NCBI RefSeq assembly: GCF_000238775.2
Contig: NZ_AFEJ02000001.1
Location: 4,452,346 to 4,516,345, forward strand
Length of the DNA stretch: 64,000 bases
From: Acaryochloris sp. CCMEE 5410
GTDB taxonomy: Bacteria > Cyanobacteriota > Cyanobacteriia > Thermosynechococcales > Thermosynechococcaceae
Direction of reading: 5' to 3'
The position numbers and the translations under genes are program-made. Below, in pieces: positions 53,864 through 63,324 of the stretch. The notes beneath the pieces are model-generated. The model did no database searches, was not told where the DNA came from, and saw only the letters and a list, made by a program, of their open reading frames with translations. Positions within the stretch are counted from its first letter, which is position 1. Every line of letters begins with the position of its first letter.

Positions 53864-55717
53864 CTAATCTCGTTGAATGAGTTGAGCGGCAATCCAGCCC
53901 CGAACCCCTGACTGAGGGAACAAGACTTCATACCAGAGGTAACCACCGACATCTTTACGTTGACCGACAATGCGGACGCGATCGCCAGGGTAAGCCATAT
54001 GTTTAGTCGGGAATTTGGTTCCTGGCCCCGTTCGAATATTTTTACTTTCTGGACTGCCGACAAGGGTTGCGTTGGTATTTGAAGACGTCGGTTTGGGGGT
54101 GGGCGTAGGCTCAGGAGAGGGAGGCGCGGCTTGATCTGCTTTGACTAACTGCGCTGCAATCCATCCCTGGGCCTGAGATTCAGGAAAGTAAACGTTATGC
54201 CAGAGGAAGCCACCCTGATCGCGATCGCTCGTAATAATCGTGATCCGATCGCCTGGGAAAGCAATATGGGTTTGAGCATAGTTTGTTCCTGGGCCAGACC
54301 GGATATTTTTGGAACCAGGGTCTCCTGTAATGCGGGCGTTGGTTTGATCGGCATTAGGGGGTAATGCAATCTCGACTGGAGGCGGCGGAGCAGGTCGATT
54401 CACCTGACTCGTACTGTCACTAGCGGGTGTGGAAGGCTCGGGAGAGGTACTCACGGCTTTACCAGAGGTGGAACGCTCTGTTTCCACGGTAGGTGAAGGC
54501 GAGTTGCGAGAGAGTAGCTCCGAAACCTGACCCCGCAAGAGAACGGCACTCACCAATACGAATATGCCAATGACACCGCCTGTGAGGATGGCTTTTTGCC
54601 ATTCTGGAAACCGGGTTGGGTTGATGGTGGGCGGTACGGATGGATGTTGGGGAATAACGGCTTGGGTCGGCTCGGATACAGCCGGCTCAGGGGGGGCTGA
54701 AACCGACGCTTCGGTGGAGGGAATCGAGGGCTGTTGGAGGGTATGAGCAACGATATCCGTGGCTTCTACACCCACTGGAGTGGTGTCTTGATTCGCGAGA
54801 ATTTCGGGAGCCTGGGCTTTTGCAGTATCTTGGGCAACATCCACAACATGAGTTGCTGGCAGCACCAAATGATTCATCATGGCGGCGGCACTGAGAAACC
54901 GTTCATTGGGCTGAGGATGAATAGCTTGACTCAGGGTGGCAGCAAACTCCGGGCTGAGATTAGGCACTAAATGCTGCCATAGCAGAACGCCTGTTTGCGG
55001 ATCGGTTTTGAGTTCTTGAGGGATTTTAAGGGTGAGGAGATAGATAGCCGTGAGCCCTAAGCTATATAAATCGCTGCTGTAGACTGGGCGTCCTGCCAGT
55101 TGTTCCATGGGCATATATCCGGGGGTGCCTACCACAATGGAGCGATTCGTTTGCCCTTGGGAATTCACCACGGTACTCATGGTTTCTTTAACGGCCCCAA
55201 AATCAATGAGGCTGGGTATGCCGTCCTCTTGGCGCAAGATAATGTTATCGGGCTTAATATCTCGATGAACAATCCGCTGTTGGTGAATATAGTCGATAAC
55301 TGGCAAGAGCTTGATCAAAATGTCTCGCACTTCCGTCTCACTGAGGGGACCGTGCTGCATTTTTTGGGTCAGGGTTTGACCCGCCACCCACTCTTCTACT
55401 AGGTAAAACTGACCAGCCTCTTCTAAAAAAGCGTAAAGCATGGGAATTTGGTCATGGCTTTCTCCCAAACGCTCTAGGATAGCGGCTTCCCTCTGAAATC
55501 GATCCTTCACCAATTGATAGATCTGAGGATTATTGTCAATGGGCTTTAACTGTTTGATCACGCATTGGCGTCGGGAAGGCATTTGGGTGTCTTCTGCCAA
55601 AAAGGTGGTGCCAAAGCCACCATCACCCAGGACTTTAATGACCCGGTAACGGTTATTCAGTAAAGTTGGGGTTTGAGGGGTTTGCACATGGGGAGTATTG
55701 GTACCGGAATTCGTCAT
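53864..55717 (-). CDS. membrane Ser/Thr protein kinase with two SH3 domains
   Basis: A 617-residue Hanks-type kinase. The P-loop is 'VLGDGGFGTTFLAEDT' (residues 29-44), with Lys55 ('VIKQLK'), catalytic 'IVHRDIKPDNIIL' (Asp153), 'LIDFGAVK' (Asp172) and the activation-loop end 'GTPGYMPMEQL'. A Pro/Ala/Thr linker (about 285-370) leads to a transmembrane helix ('AILTGGVIGIFVLVSAVLL') and two extracytoplasmic bacterial SH3 domains ('NIRSGPGTNYAQTHIAFPGDRITII' and 'NIRTGPGTKFPTKHMAYPGDRVRIV'). These SH3 domains often sense peptidoglycan, which fits the peptidase gene next to it. Confidence 0.93.
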   Translation of the reverse strand: MTNSGTNTPHVQTPQTPTLLNNRYRVIKVLGDGGFGTTFLAEDTQMPSRRQCVIKQLKPIDNNPQIYQLVKDRFQREAAILERLGESHDQIPMLYAFLEEAGQFYLVEEWVAGQTLTQKMQHGPLSETEVRDILIKLLPVIDYIHQQRIVHRDIKPDNIILRQEDGIPSLIDFGAVKETMSTVVNSQGQTNRSIVVGTPGYMPMEQLAGRPVYSSDLYSLGLTAIYLLTLKIPQELKTDPQTGVLLWQHLVPNLSPEFAATLSQAIHPQPNERFLSAAAMMNHLVLPATHVVDVAQDTAKAQAPEILANQDTTPVGVEATDIVAHTLQQPSIPSTEASVSAPPEPAVSEPTQAVIPQHPSVPPTINPTRFPEWQKAILTGGVIGIFVLVSAVLLRGQVSELLSRNSPSPTVETERSTSGKAVSTSPEPSTPASDSTSQVNRPAPPPPVEIALPPNADQTNARITGDPGSKNIRSGPGTNYAQTHIAFPGDRITIITSDRDQGGFLWHNVYFPESQAQGWIAAQLVKADQAAPPSPEPTPTPKPTSSNTNATLVGSPESKNIRTGPGTKFPTKHMAYPGDRVRIVGQRKDVGGYLWYEVLFPQSGVRGWIAAQLIQRD

Positions 55718-55863
55718 GCATCCACCTGGCTGTCGAGAAATAATATGAGGAAGCCTTCATCCCACAATAGAAGCTACCCCTAGAATGTGCAGTGATCCGT
55801 TTCGATCTGTCATGTGATTTAAAACAATGCTACCTACAGGGTGAAGCGATCAGCGCCAAGAAT
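55718..55863. other. divergent promoter region
   Basis: This 146-base space separates the kinase gene and menC. The menC open frame could extend to 55792, but the ATG at 55864 suits the family better. I see no further feature. Confidence 0.4.
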
Positions 55864-56787
55864 ATGGAATTTTCCTATCAAACCTATCAACGATCGTTTC
55901 AACAGCCCTTGCAAACGAGGTATGGGCAGTGGTCGATCCGTCGAGGTTTGGTGGTTACTTTAGAGGATGATGCTGGCAATATTGGCCAAGGTGAAATTGC
56001 GCCTTTATCGTGGTTTGGATCTGAGACTTGGGAACAAGCCCAGGCCTATTGTCAGCAACTGCCACGACAGCTAACGGACGCTCACATCTTGTCTATCCCA
56101 GATCGCTATCCGGCTTGCCAGTTTGGATTGGGTTCAGCGTGGGAAGTATTACATCAAAAATCCGTATCAGCGCCTGTTTTTCCTGAGATTTGCGGCCTAT
56201 TGCCCACCGGAAGCCCTGCTTTGTCCGCCGCTTCAAAGCTATGGGAGCAGGGATATCGAACCTTTAAGTGGAAAATTGGGGTGGATGTCATCGAACAGGA
56301 ACAGGCTATTTTTCAGCAGCTGATTGAAGCTTTGCCACCGCAAGCCTTGCTGCGCTTAGATGCTAATGGTGGACTAACCTATGAGTCTGTCTGTCGTTGG
56401 CTGAAGCTATGTGATCAGGTGACGGACACTCTTAGGATTGAATATCTGGAGCAACCGCTACTCCCCAAGCAATTGTCGGCCATGTTGTCCTTAAGTCAGC
56501 AGTTTCAAACCCCATTGGCCTTAGATGAGTCGGTGGCAACTCTGTCTCAGCTGCAGTACTGTGTGCAACAAGGATGGAACGGTATTTTTGTGATTAAACC
56601 CGCTATCTGTGGTTATCCCCATCGCTTGCGTCAGTTTTGCCAAGCCCATCCGATTGATGCTGTTTTCTCCTCTGTTTTTGAATCAGAGGTGGGACGGCAA
56701 GCCTGTCTAAGATTGGCAGCAGAACTATCGAATCCCCAACGAGCCATTGGGTTTGGTGTTCGCCATTGGTTGTCCCCTGATGAATAA
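55864..56787 (+). CDS. menC: o-succinylbenzoate synthase
   Basis: A 307-residue enolase-superfamily enzyme that dehydrates SHCHC to o-succinylbenzoate in phylloquinone/menaquinone synthesis. The capping domain is followed by the barrel, with 'FKWKIGVDVIEQEQAIFQQL' (catalytic Lys region), the Asp in 'LLRLDANGGLTYE', the Glu in 'RIEYLEQPLLPKQ' and the second Asp in 'PLALDESVATL', ending with a Lys in 'IFVIKPAICGYP'. In photosynthetic organisms this feeds vitamin K1, the quinone of photosystem I. menE follows with an 8-base overlap. Start chosen at 55864 because the 24 codons before it add non-family residues. Confidence 0.92.
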   Translation: MEFSYQTYQRSFQQPLQTRYGQWSIRRGLVVTLEDDAGNIGQGEIAPLSWFGSETWEQAQAYCQQLPRQLTDAHILSIPDRYPACQFGLGSAWEVLHQKSVSAPVFPEICGLLPTGSPALSAASKLWEQGYRTFKWKIGVDVIEQEQAIFQQLIEALPPQALLRLDANGGLTYESVCRWLKLCDQVTDTLRIEYLEQPLLPKQLSAMLSLSQQFQTPLALDESVATLSQLQYCVQQGWNGIFVIKPAICGYPHRLRQFCQAHPIDAVFSSVFESEVGRQACLRLAAELSNPQRAIGFGVRHWLSPDE

Positions 56788-58240
56788 CGCTTCGTTCTCG
56801 TTTGATCCAGTTAAGCCGTCCAGTGCTAACTTATTGGGTTCTCCCCAAGCAATTTGGCAAAGGGAAGATTGGATTCTGGGCCTAAATCATCAGCGCTGGT
56901 TAGAGCGAACTCAGCAACGACAACGGGAGCTACAAGCGGTGATGGAGCGAGAGGGCTATCCCAGAGTCCTGTTAGTTCAGTCTGATTCGCTAGAGTTTTT
57001 AGCTGGATTGATGGCGGCGTGTTTATGTGAATGTCCTGTATTTCTCGGGAATCCCCATTGGCAACGTTCTGAATGGCAACAGGTGTTGTCATTAGTTCAA
57101 CCCCATGTCATTTGGGATGCCTCTCAGTTGCCTCCGGTAGATATCCCAAAACCAGCCTCAGCTAAGCCAGAAGAAAAGGGATGGATTTTAGTCCCTACCG
57201 GGGGCTCATCGGGGCAGGTTCGATTTGCGATTCATACTTGGGAGACTCTAACTGCCTCGGTGGAAGGCTGCCAACGTCATTTTTTCGGTGGTGAATTGGA
57301 TGCCATCAATTCCTGCTGCTGGTTACCCCTGTATCACGTTAGTGGGTTGATGCAGTTTATGCGATCGCTCCTTACATACGGCAAACTCCTCCTCCTCCCG
57401 CGCCACTGTTTCTCTTCCAAGACCTCCTTGAGGCCCAACATTGCGGCTTTCCTGGATCCGCAATCTCAGCAACCCCATGCCTATTTTCTCTCTCTCGTTC
57501 CCACCCAACTCCAGCGACTCTTACAACAGGGCGGCCCTCGTTTACAGTGGCTCGCCCGATTTCACACCATTTTGGTGGGGGGTGCACCGGCATGGCCCGC
57601 TTTACTTCAGGCGGCGCGTCAGCATCATTTGCGGTTAGCCTTAACCTATGGCATGACAGAAACGGCGGCTCAAGTGGCGACCTTAGATCCCGATCAATTC
57701 CTGCTCGGAGCAGCCCACAATGGCCATGTTTTGCCCCACGCTCAAATTACCGTTGAACATCAGCAACATCAGGGCATGTTGGCCCATCACATCGGACAGG
57801 TGGTCATTAAATGTACCTCTCTTTGTAAAGGGTATTACCCTCAATTATTTGCCGCTTATCACAAATTTTCCACAGATGATTTGGGATATTTCAATGACTC
57901 AAGAGAATTACATATTGTCGGTCGTTTAAGTCGCAAGATTATCTCTGGTGGAGAGAATGTTTTTCCCGAAGAAATAGAAGAATTAATTTTAACTACAGGC
58001 ATGGTAAAAGATGTGACGGTGTTGGGCCAACCCCATCCCGATTGGGGCCAAATCATTACCGCCATTGTGGTTCCTGCAGCAGACTCTTTTTCCCTAATCG
58101 CATTGCAGACTTGTCTGAAGAATCAACTCAGCCCGTTTAAACAACCAAAGCAATGGTATGTCTGGTCTCAGCTGCCCCGTAACCCTCAAGGTAAAATCGA
58201 CCAATCTCAGATGAGGAAACTACTTCAGGTTGATCAGTAG
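56780..58240 (+). CDS. menE: o-succinylbenzoate-CoA ligase
   Basis: A 486-residue adenylating enzyme that activates o-succinylbenzoate with ATP and CoA, following MenC in phylloquinone synthesis. The phosphate loop is 'ILVPTGGSSGQVRFAIHTW', the adenylate motif is 'LALTYGMTETAAQVATLD', the hinge region 'KFSTDDLGYFNDSRELHIVGRLSRKIISGGENVFPEEIEELI' and the C-terminal Lys region 'RNPQGKIDQSQM'. The start ATG at 56780 overlaps the menC stop, so translation is coupled. The pair links the window to photosystem I quinone supply, alongside psaM at 20 kb. Confidence 0.93.
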   Translation: MNNASFSFDPVKPSSANLLGSPQAIWQREDWILGLNHQRWLERTQQRQRELQAVMEREGYPRVLLVQSDSLEFLAGLMAACLCECPVFLGNPHWQRSEWQQVLSLVQPHVIWDASQLPPVDIPKPASAKPEEKGWILVPTGGSSGQVRFAIHTWETLTASVEGCQRHFFGGELDAINSCCWLPLYHVSGLMQFMRSLLTYGKLLLLPRHCFSSKTSLRPNIAAFLDPQSQQPHAYFLSLVPTQLQRLLQQGGPRLQWLARFHTILVGGAPAWPALLQAARQHHLRLALTYGMTETAAQVATLDPDQFLLGAAHNGHVLPHAQITVEHQQHQGMLAHHIGQVVIKCTSLCKGYYPQLFAAYHKFSTDDLGYFNDSRELHIVGRLSRKIISGGENVFPEEIEELILTTGMVKDVTVLGQPHPDWGQIITAIVVPAADSFSLIALQTCLKNQLSPFKQPKQWYVWSQLPRNPQGKIDQSQMRKLLQVDQ

Positions 58241-58293
58241 TGACTATAGGGACGGAAATTCTGACATTGACCCATCTAATTTTATTGATATAT

Positions 58294-58362
58294 TTCACTC
58301 TGTTAACCCCCGCGAATAAGAGTGAACTTTAGTAAAATCCCTGAGTCAGCCCTGGGGGTTAA
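58294..58362. repeat. nested inverted repeats after menE
   Basis: TTCACTCT (58294-58301) pairs with AGAGTGAA (58319-58326), and TTAACCCCC (58303-58311) pairs with GGGGGTTAA (58354-58362). The arms interleave, so two alternative folds are possible. This could be a transcript-end structure or an attenuator-like element. Confidence 0.5.
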
Positions 58363-58653
58363 TGCTAGATTAAACCCAGGTACAAAAAGTCAAAGTTAAC
58401 AAGTAACCCCGGAACACGTCAGTACCTCCTACCTCTGTTCTGAAGAGCAACCTTCTTCCTGAGAACTTACGATTTGTGGTAATCATTTTCTATAAGAAAA
58501 AATTGAAGACCAGAACACTTATCTAGTAAAGATATGTAAGACTTACCTCTTAGAACTGTTGCTGTTGTTAATGTCCACTTTAGTTGTTTTTCTGTAAACT
58601 CTATCTATTTTTTCAATTCTGAGCAAACATACATTCTCGGTTTCTATAGGATT

Positions 58654-58683
58654 AAGGGTTTGGTTGCAATAAGCCAAGCCCTT
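58654..58683. terminator. hairpin between menE and the HAD gene
   Basis: AAGGGTTTGG (58654-58663) pairs with CCAAGCCCTT (58674-58683), with one G-U, and has a 10-base loop. It is probably a terminator for one of the two convergent units. Confidence 0.5.
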
Positions 58684-58726
58684 TAGCCGTTTTAAACAGA
58701 TTTGTAAGACGCTGATGAAATTAGCA

Positions 58727-59520
58727 TTAAGACATCAGCAATCGTTGCGTAATTTCGATAAATCCTAACCCTTCAGCAGCTTGAGTCATCGCTTGGGGGT
58801 GGTGGTCAATCTGCTCTAGGTAGTGAGATAAGTTGGCAACGCCGACGGAGTGCGGAAAAACTTGAGAATCGAATAGGTCTTGATCATTCGGACTATCGCC
58901 GATCGTCAAAATTTGGTCTAAATTATATTGCTCCGGTAAATGGTGTTCTAGGACCGTTAGGAGCCCTGCCTGCTTGTTCTGGCCTTTGGGTTTGATATGA
59001 CACTGCACCGTACTGTAAGTGAAATCAAATCCTGCAGTAGCGCAGAGGTTGGCCATCTGCTCCAAATCGGCCGGATCAAAGCCAGGATTATCAAAGGTCC
59101 AATCCGTGATTCTAAAGGCGTTATCCGCTGTGGTCCGTAGATGAGGGAAATGGGTTTGGAGTTGACGAAAGGTGTTAGCTAAGTGAGCACGATGGTCTTT
59201 GAGGCCCGGAATGTCTGAAAGTACTTTGCCAGGAGTGTCGGGTTCTTGAAAGAAAAGGCCGCCATTTTCTGCGATCGCACCTTGTATCGGTAAATAATGG
59301 GCAAGGCCGCTGACCCAACCCGCCGATCGCCCCGTCACAATCACAACTGTAAACCGCTCTTTGTAAGTCCCATAGGGCTTGACCCAAATGGCTGGGAACT
59401 TACCGTCGACGGTGAGGGTGCCATCCATATCGGTGGCAATGAGCTTGATGGAATTGAGTTGATGGGCAGGGAGATCCGCAAAGGAGGAATGGGATGGTGC
59501 ATGGACTATTCGTGCAGGGC
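58727..59520 (-). pseudogene. HAD-family phosphatase, frameshifted
   Basis: A Cof-type HAD hydrolase with motif I 'LIATDMDGTLT', the region 'VVIVTGRSAGWVSGLAHYLPIQGAIAENGGLFF', and motif IV 'ILTIGDSPNDQDLFDSQVFPHSVGVANLSHYL'. The continuous frame starts only inside motif I at 59428, and the upstream 'SIKLIATD' has no start codon in the same frame. A frame change near 59390 and another near 59354 restore 'HLGQALWDLQRA' between them, giving an otherwise ordinary protein. The indels look like small losses near homopolymers. The substrate would be a phosphorylated sugar or similar. Not functional as written, unless the sequence is in error. Confidence 0.75.
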
Positions 59521-59541
59521 GGTCTTAATTTTACAGTGCGA

Positions 59542-59997
59542 TTAGACGGCCTTATAAATGACGGCACCATCGGACTCACGATTGCCAACGACCAATAGTT
59601 CTGCTAAACACAGTTCTTGGACCTTGGATTTAACCATTTCAGGACTTTTTCGGTTGCAATCACACAATCACTCAGAGTGGCCCCCTGCTGATCTCGGCAA
59701 ATCTCAGAATTGCACATCCAAAGGAGGACTCGTTTGTGTGTATGTACTGACATCTCTGACAATGGTCGGTTGTGTGGTGACATCTGCTGAACTATAGAGC
59801 AATCTTTGCTTGAGATTTTTATGATCAACCATCTCTGGAATAAGGAAAAGGTCGACCACTTGACCAATGCCCAGAAACCCGAAGGTACAAAAGTAGAGAA
59901 TGCCGCTAACGGGTTTGCCTAGGTAGAATCGGTGAATTCCACAGATGCCAAAGGTAGAGAAAAACCAAAGGAGATAGGCAGTACCATTATTAGCCAT
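59542..59997 (-). pseudogene. TM2-domain protein, C-terminal part frameshifted
   Basis: Residues 1-60 form a TM2 domain: 'MANNGTAYLLWFFSTFGICGIHRFYLGKPVSGILYFCTFGFLGIGQVVDLFLIPEMVD'. In the written frame the protein stops as 'TSPPLDVQF', but other frames continue with 'LRFAEIS', 'TLSDCVIATEK' and 'EMVKSKVQELCLAELLVVGN' to a TAA at 59542-59544, which completes a small C-terminal winged-helix-like domain. Restoring it needs at least two indels. I use the ATG at 59997 rather than 60057. TM2 proteins are small bitopic or hairpin membrane proteins. Function is unknown. Confidence 0.7.
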
Positions 59998-60057
59998 TGG
60001 GGTGTTACGACCTCTGCTGTCTCGAACACTATCCTTCAATTCTAGCCAATGTACCAT

Positions 60058-60447
60058 TTCAGCAGAATCACAACCTTTACCTTTCTATAGAAAAGCAAAT
60101 GACAGGCATCCCCCTTTCCATATCTAAATCTAATCTGATGGTTTTGATTTTAGATCTAACTGGGTGAGATGCATCCCATTCCCAGGGCATGGATTATGAT
60201 TTCTAATGTCAAAAAGGAGAAGGTTGCCCCAGCTGACCCATGGCTATTGTCATAGTCACTTAACATAACCGCGTTTCACTAAAACGGTTGTCCATGCACC
60301 TGTTGCTTGAAATTGATGTTCTTGCTTTGGGCATCTATAGAGCTAGAAACACTTCAGTCTCTGCTACTAGAGTAAGCAGAATACTCAAATCAAGATACTT
60401 CGATCATCGGACTGGGCAGTAAGTCTAGGAGTTCAGGCAGAAGCTGT
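60058..60447. other. 390-base intergenic region
   Basis: I see no gene, RNA or strong hairpin. It separates the TM2 gene and the broken XRE regulator gene. Confidence 0.4.
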
Positions 60448-60795
60448 TTAGTCTTCTAAACGCGTGATTAGAACTTTTAGCTCTTCAGCTAATTCTTGAC
60501 TGGTAATTTTTTGCTCAGTCTCACTAGTATCATCCATAAACATATTGCCTTTACCCGTCAATAGCCAATCGATGGACACCTGATAATAGGTGTTGAGCAA
60601 ATTAAAAATCTATATTTAGCAAATAATCACCGCACTCACAGCCAGACCACTGTCTGACAGAGATAGAAAGATTCTTGGCGATTTGAACTTGGGACAACCC
60701 CAAATGAGCCCGTAGCTGCTTCATTCGTCTGCCAATTTTTTGGGCTGCAATATTAATAATTAGCTGATCTTTTTCCCGAGTTGCTTGCGAGGCAT
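60448..60795 (-). pseudogene. XRE-family DNA-binding protein, frameshifted
   Basis: The minus strand encodes a phage-repressor-like XRE protein in pieces. After ATG at 60795 it reads 'MPRKQLG'. A shift gives 'EKDQLIINIAAQKIGRRMKQ', 'LRAHLGLSQVQIAKNLSISV' (the helix-turn-helix) and 'CGDYLLNIDF' before a stop. Another shift gives 'LLNTYYQVSIDWLLTGKGNM' and 'SQELAEELKVLITRLED', ending at 60448. The 'YYQVSIDWLLTGKGNMF' block is typical of Cro/C1-type regulators. No prophage genes surround it. It was too broken to appear as an open frame. Confidence 0.7.
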
Positions 60796-61956
60796 AGCAG
60801 AGTGGCAGATTAGTTTTGATGATTATTGAAGATATTCAAAAGGACTCAAATTGTAGTCATCTAATCCTAAATGCAACCGAAAAAAAAGGTAATCAGATGA
60901 CAAAGTTTTGTCTAAATATTTTCCAATAAGGACATTTTAGTCGTAATCCTCAAACGAGTTCTATGTAGGAATACGGATCCTTTTGAAATTACTGGTGTTT
61001 TAATCCAGAAAATTATCTCCGTGAAATACTGAAATCTTGAGTGATGTGGCAAGGTGATGGGTCTATATTGTCCGCTCTGAGGGGTGCCACTCCGTATATT
61101 CACGGATACAATAGAGAGAACAGTTATCAAGTGGCATCAGTAGTGGTTGCACAGGACGCAATCATCTATGACATTGAGAAGCCTTTAGTCCCTGTTGGGG
61201 AGAACACTCTAATTTTTAGGATTTAGCAAATCGTTCGTTGAGTTTTTGCGAATGTTTATGCTATCTCAGGGCTAGAAAAAGTCATACATTAAAGAAAACA
61301 TTATCTAGTTGTTGTTAGACATAGCAATGGACACAATTCATACAGCGATCGACCAAGGGCTGTCAAGCTAGACGGAGAGCAGAACAAAGACACTCAAATA
61401 TCAGCCTATTGCCACGACGAGGAGTAGTCTGCTGGAATCTTCTTATAAAGCCCAACTGGATTAGCCGTCAAAGGAGTGTTGTTTGAAAGTCTATACCCTC
61501 TCAGTCGAGATGAGATTGCAGAACGTATGACATGGTTAATAGCCGATACCAAATATGGAAAAATTAATCGAGTATTTGCGTCTTACAGCGCTTGATCACC
61601 AGTAAGTTAGTTGCAGCAACTCGTGTTGTTGATCAAGGAAAGGAGGTCACTAAATATCTTTGAATCTTCCCTACGAGGAATGCAAAAAGAGCGGGCGGCG
61701 AGGGTGAGAATTCAGCAGCTTCAGTGTAACGAATAGAAATCTTTCCTGTTGGTATCAACGACCAGACGATACATCCTGAATATAAAAGCAAAGAGAGAGG
61801 ATGAGAACCAATCCTCTCTCTTTGTGTCACTTACAAGCAACTGAGAAGCGTATATTAATGTCGAAGCTCATATGGCCGATGAAATTGATTTGAGGCTTAT
61901 CGCTCACTCTCTTCCCTGAACGAATTTAGCCTAGAGAAAAAGCATAAAAGAGAAAT
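60796..61956. other. 1.16-kb region with unidentified coding remnant
   Basis: There is no credible intact gene. A plus-strand frame near 61460-61590 reads 'GLAVKGVLFESLYPLSRDEI' and 'MTWLIADTKYGKINRVFASY' before a stop, which looks protein-like but has no start; I do not recognise it. The 61-codon frame at 61041-61226 ('MMWQGDGSILSALRGATPYI') is unassigned. The hairpin at the right end is listed separately. Confidence 0.4.
61791..61822 (-). terminator. hairpin downstream of the desaturase gene
   Basis: AAGAGAGAGGAT (61791-61802) pairs with ATCCTCTCTCTT (61811-61822), a perfect 12-bp stem with an 8-base loop. On the minus strand it is followed by GCTTTTAT, so it could end the desaturase transcript. 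Confidence 0.65.
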
Positions 61957-63001
61957 TTAGCGCTTGGCGTCAGCTTGATAGTAAACTTTTTCCCCATGAT
62001 CAGGAACGTATCGGCAATCTCTCAAGGCAGTCCATAAACTCTTCCAAATGGGATCTGAAGACTTTCGATAGTACTCACCTAAGACCGGCTTGATTGCTTC
62101 TGTTGCCGTTAGTAAATGATAGTGAGGCATACCCAAGAAAATATGGTGGGCGACATGAGTGCCAATATGTGATGAATGGGATTGATAAACCCATAGTCAT
62201 GGTCGATGGTGAGAGCGCACCTTTGAGAAAATCCAATTGTCATTGGGTACCAAGGCACACTGGGTACGGTATGGTGCAACAAGGTGACGACGTCTAGCCA
62301 AACGATAAAGACAATATAGGGACCGAGATAATATTTGACTAAGAATAACCAGCCATTGTGTAGGTGAGCGCTGCTAGAAAAGCGATCATGGCTCCCATAG
62401 GACTGTACTGGTGATGACGTCCATTTCTCGGAAGGCTTGAATAAAGGCTACTAGGTAGGAAATGAGAGCCCTTGCGTCCAGGAGACCGTTTGAAGAGGTA
62501 GATGGGATAGGCCAATAGGGTCAAATAGTAACGGACGAATTTGACATCCTTCGGCATCTCTCGGTATTGCGTTTCCGTGGGAGGGTACCAACTTTCGTCG
62601 TGTCGATATTGCCTGTATTGGCATGGTGGGTCCGGTGACTAATGCGCCAACCATGAAAAGGAACCAAAATTGGCGTATGCTGAGATGCCCGATCAGATCG
62701 TTTAACCACTTGTATTTGGAAAAGGAGCGATGACCACAGTCATGGCCGACGACGAATAAGGCCCAACATGGTGCCTTGAGCTAACCAAAATGGGCCAAAA
62801 CCATAGAGCATCAATTGATAGGCAATGGCGTATAAACTAGCGATAATACCGATATCTAAAAAGAAATATGAGAGAGATCGCCAGGCTGAGGCTCAAAGCA
62901 ATGAGGGGGAATGGCTGCCCTTATATCTTGAAGGGTAAAAGGTAATTCTCTAGACCTAGAGACGTCAGGGCCTCTGGTTCAATACCGGTAGAGTTTTGCA
63001 C
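61957..63001 (-). pseudogene. desB: DesB-type omega-3 acyl-lipid desaturase, frameshifted
   Basis: A membrane fatty-acid desaturase that would add the third double bond to acyl chains (a cold-acclimation enzyme in cyanobacteria). His boxes can be read: '[20 protein letters not shown]', '[15 protein letters not shown]' and 'GTHVAHHIFLGMPHYHLL', followed by 'TATEAIKPVLGEYYRK' and 'VPDHGEKVYYQADAKR'. The last block is the omega-3 pattern, unlike DesA. The parts lie in several frames, with indels at least near 62950, 62590, 62450, 62200 and 62165. A GTG at 62999-63001 is the likely start. Either decay or dense sequencing error; the residues themselves are highly conserved. Confidence 0.75.
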
Positions 63002-63324
63002 GAAAAATACTGCTTCCTTACGCTGTAGTGACCGAGTCTCATTCTATCTCTTAACAAGTCGTAATCAAGTCAAGCAATGACTCCGGTAAAAGTTTACAAA
63101 GTGAAATAGTATTGACTCAGGACAGATTTTCCTGATATCTATCTGAGTTAACTCTTAGGGGGGTGATCGAGGTCAATCTATTTGGGATTGAGACGACTAA
63201 GCTCTAGTGAGCCATATCTTATTGGCTCCGACTCTGCAGTATTGGATTCACTGATTACATTAAGCTTTGCTGAGCTAACGGTTTTCGACCCAATCTGACG
63301 TTATTTCAGAACATATCTCCTGCC
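63002..63324. other. 323-base divergent intergenic region
   Basis: Promoters of the desaturase and the HlyD-like gene are expected here. I see no gene or RNA. Confidence 0.4.

Larger units (their letters stand above)
58241..58726. other. 486-base region with nested inverted repeats
   Basis: AT-rich stretch between menE and the convergent HAD gene. It holds the inverted repeats listed separately and no open frame. I see no tRNA. Confidence 0.45.
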
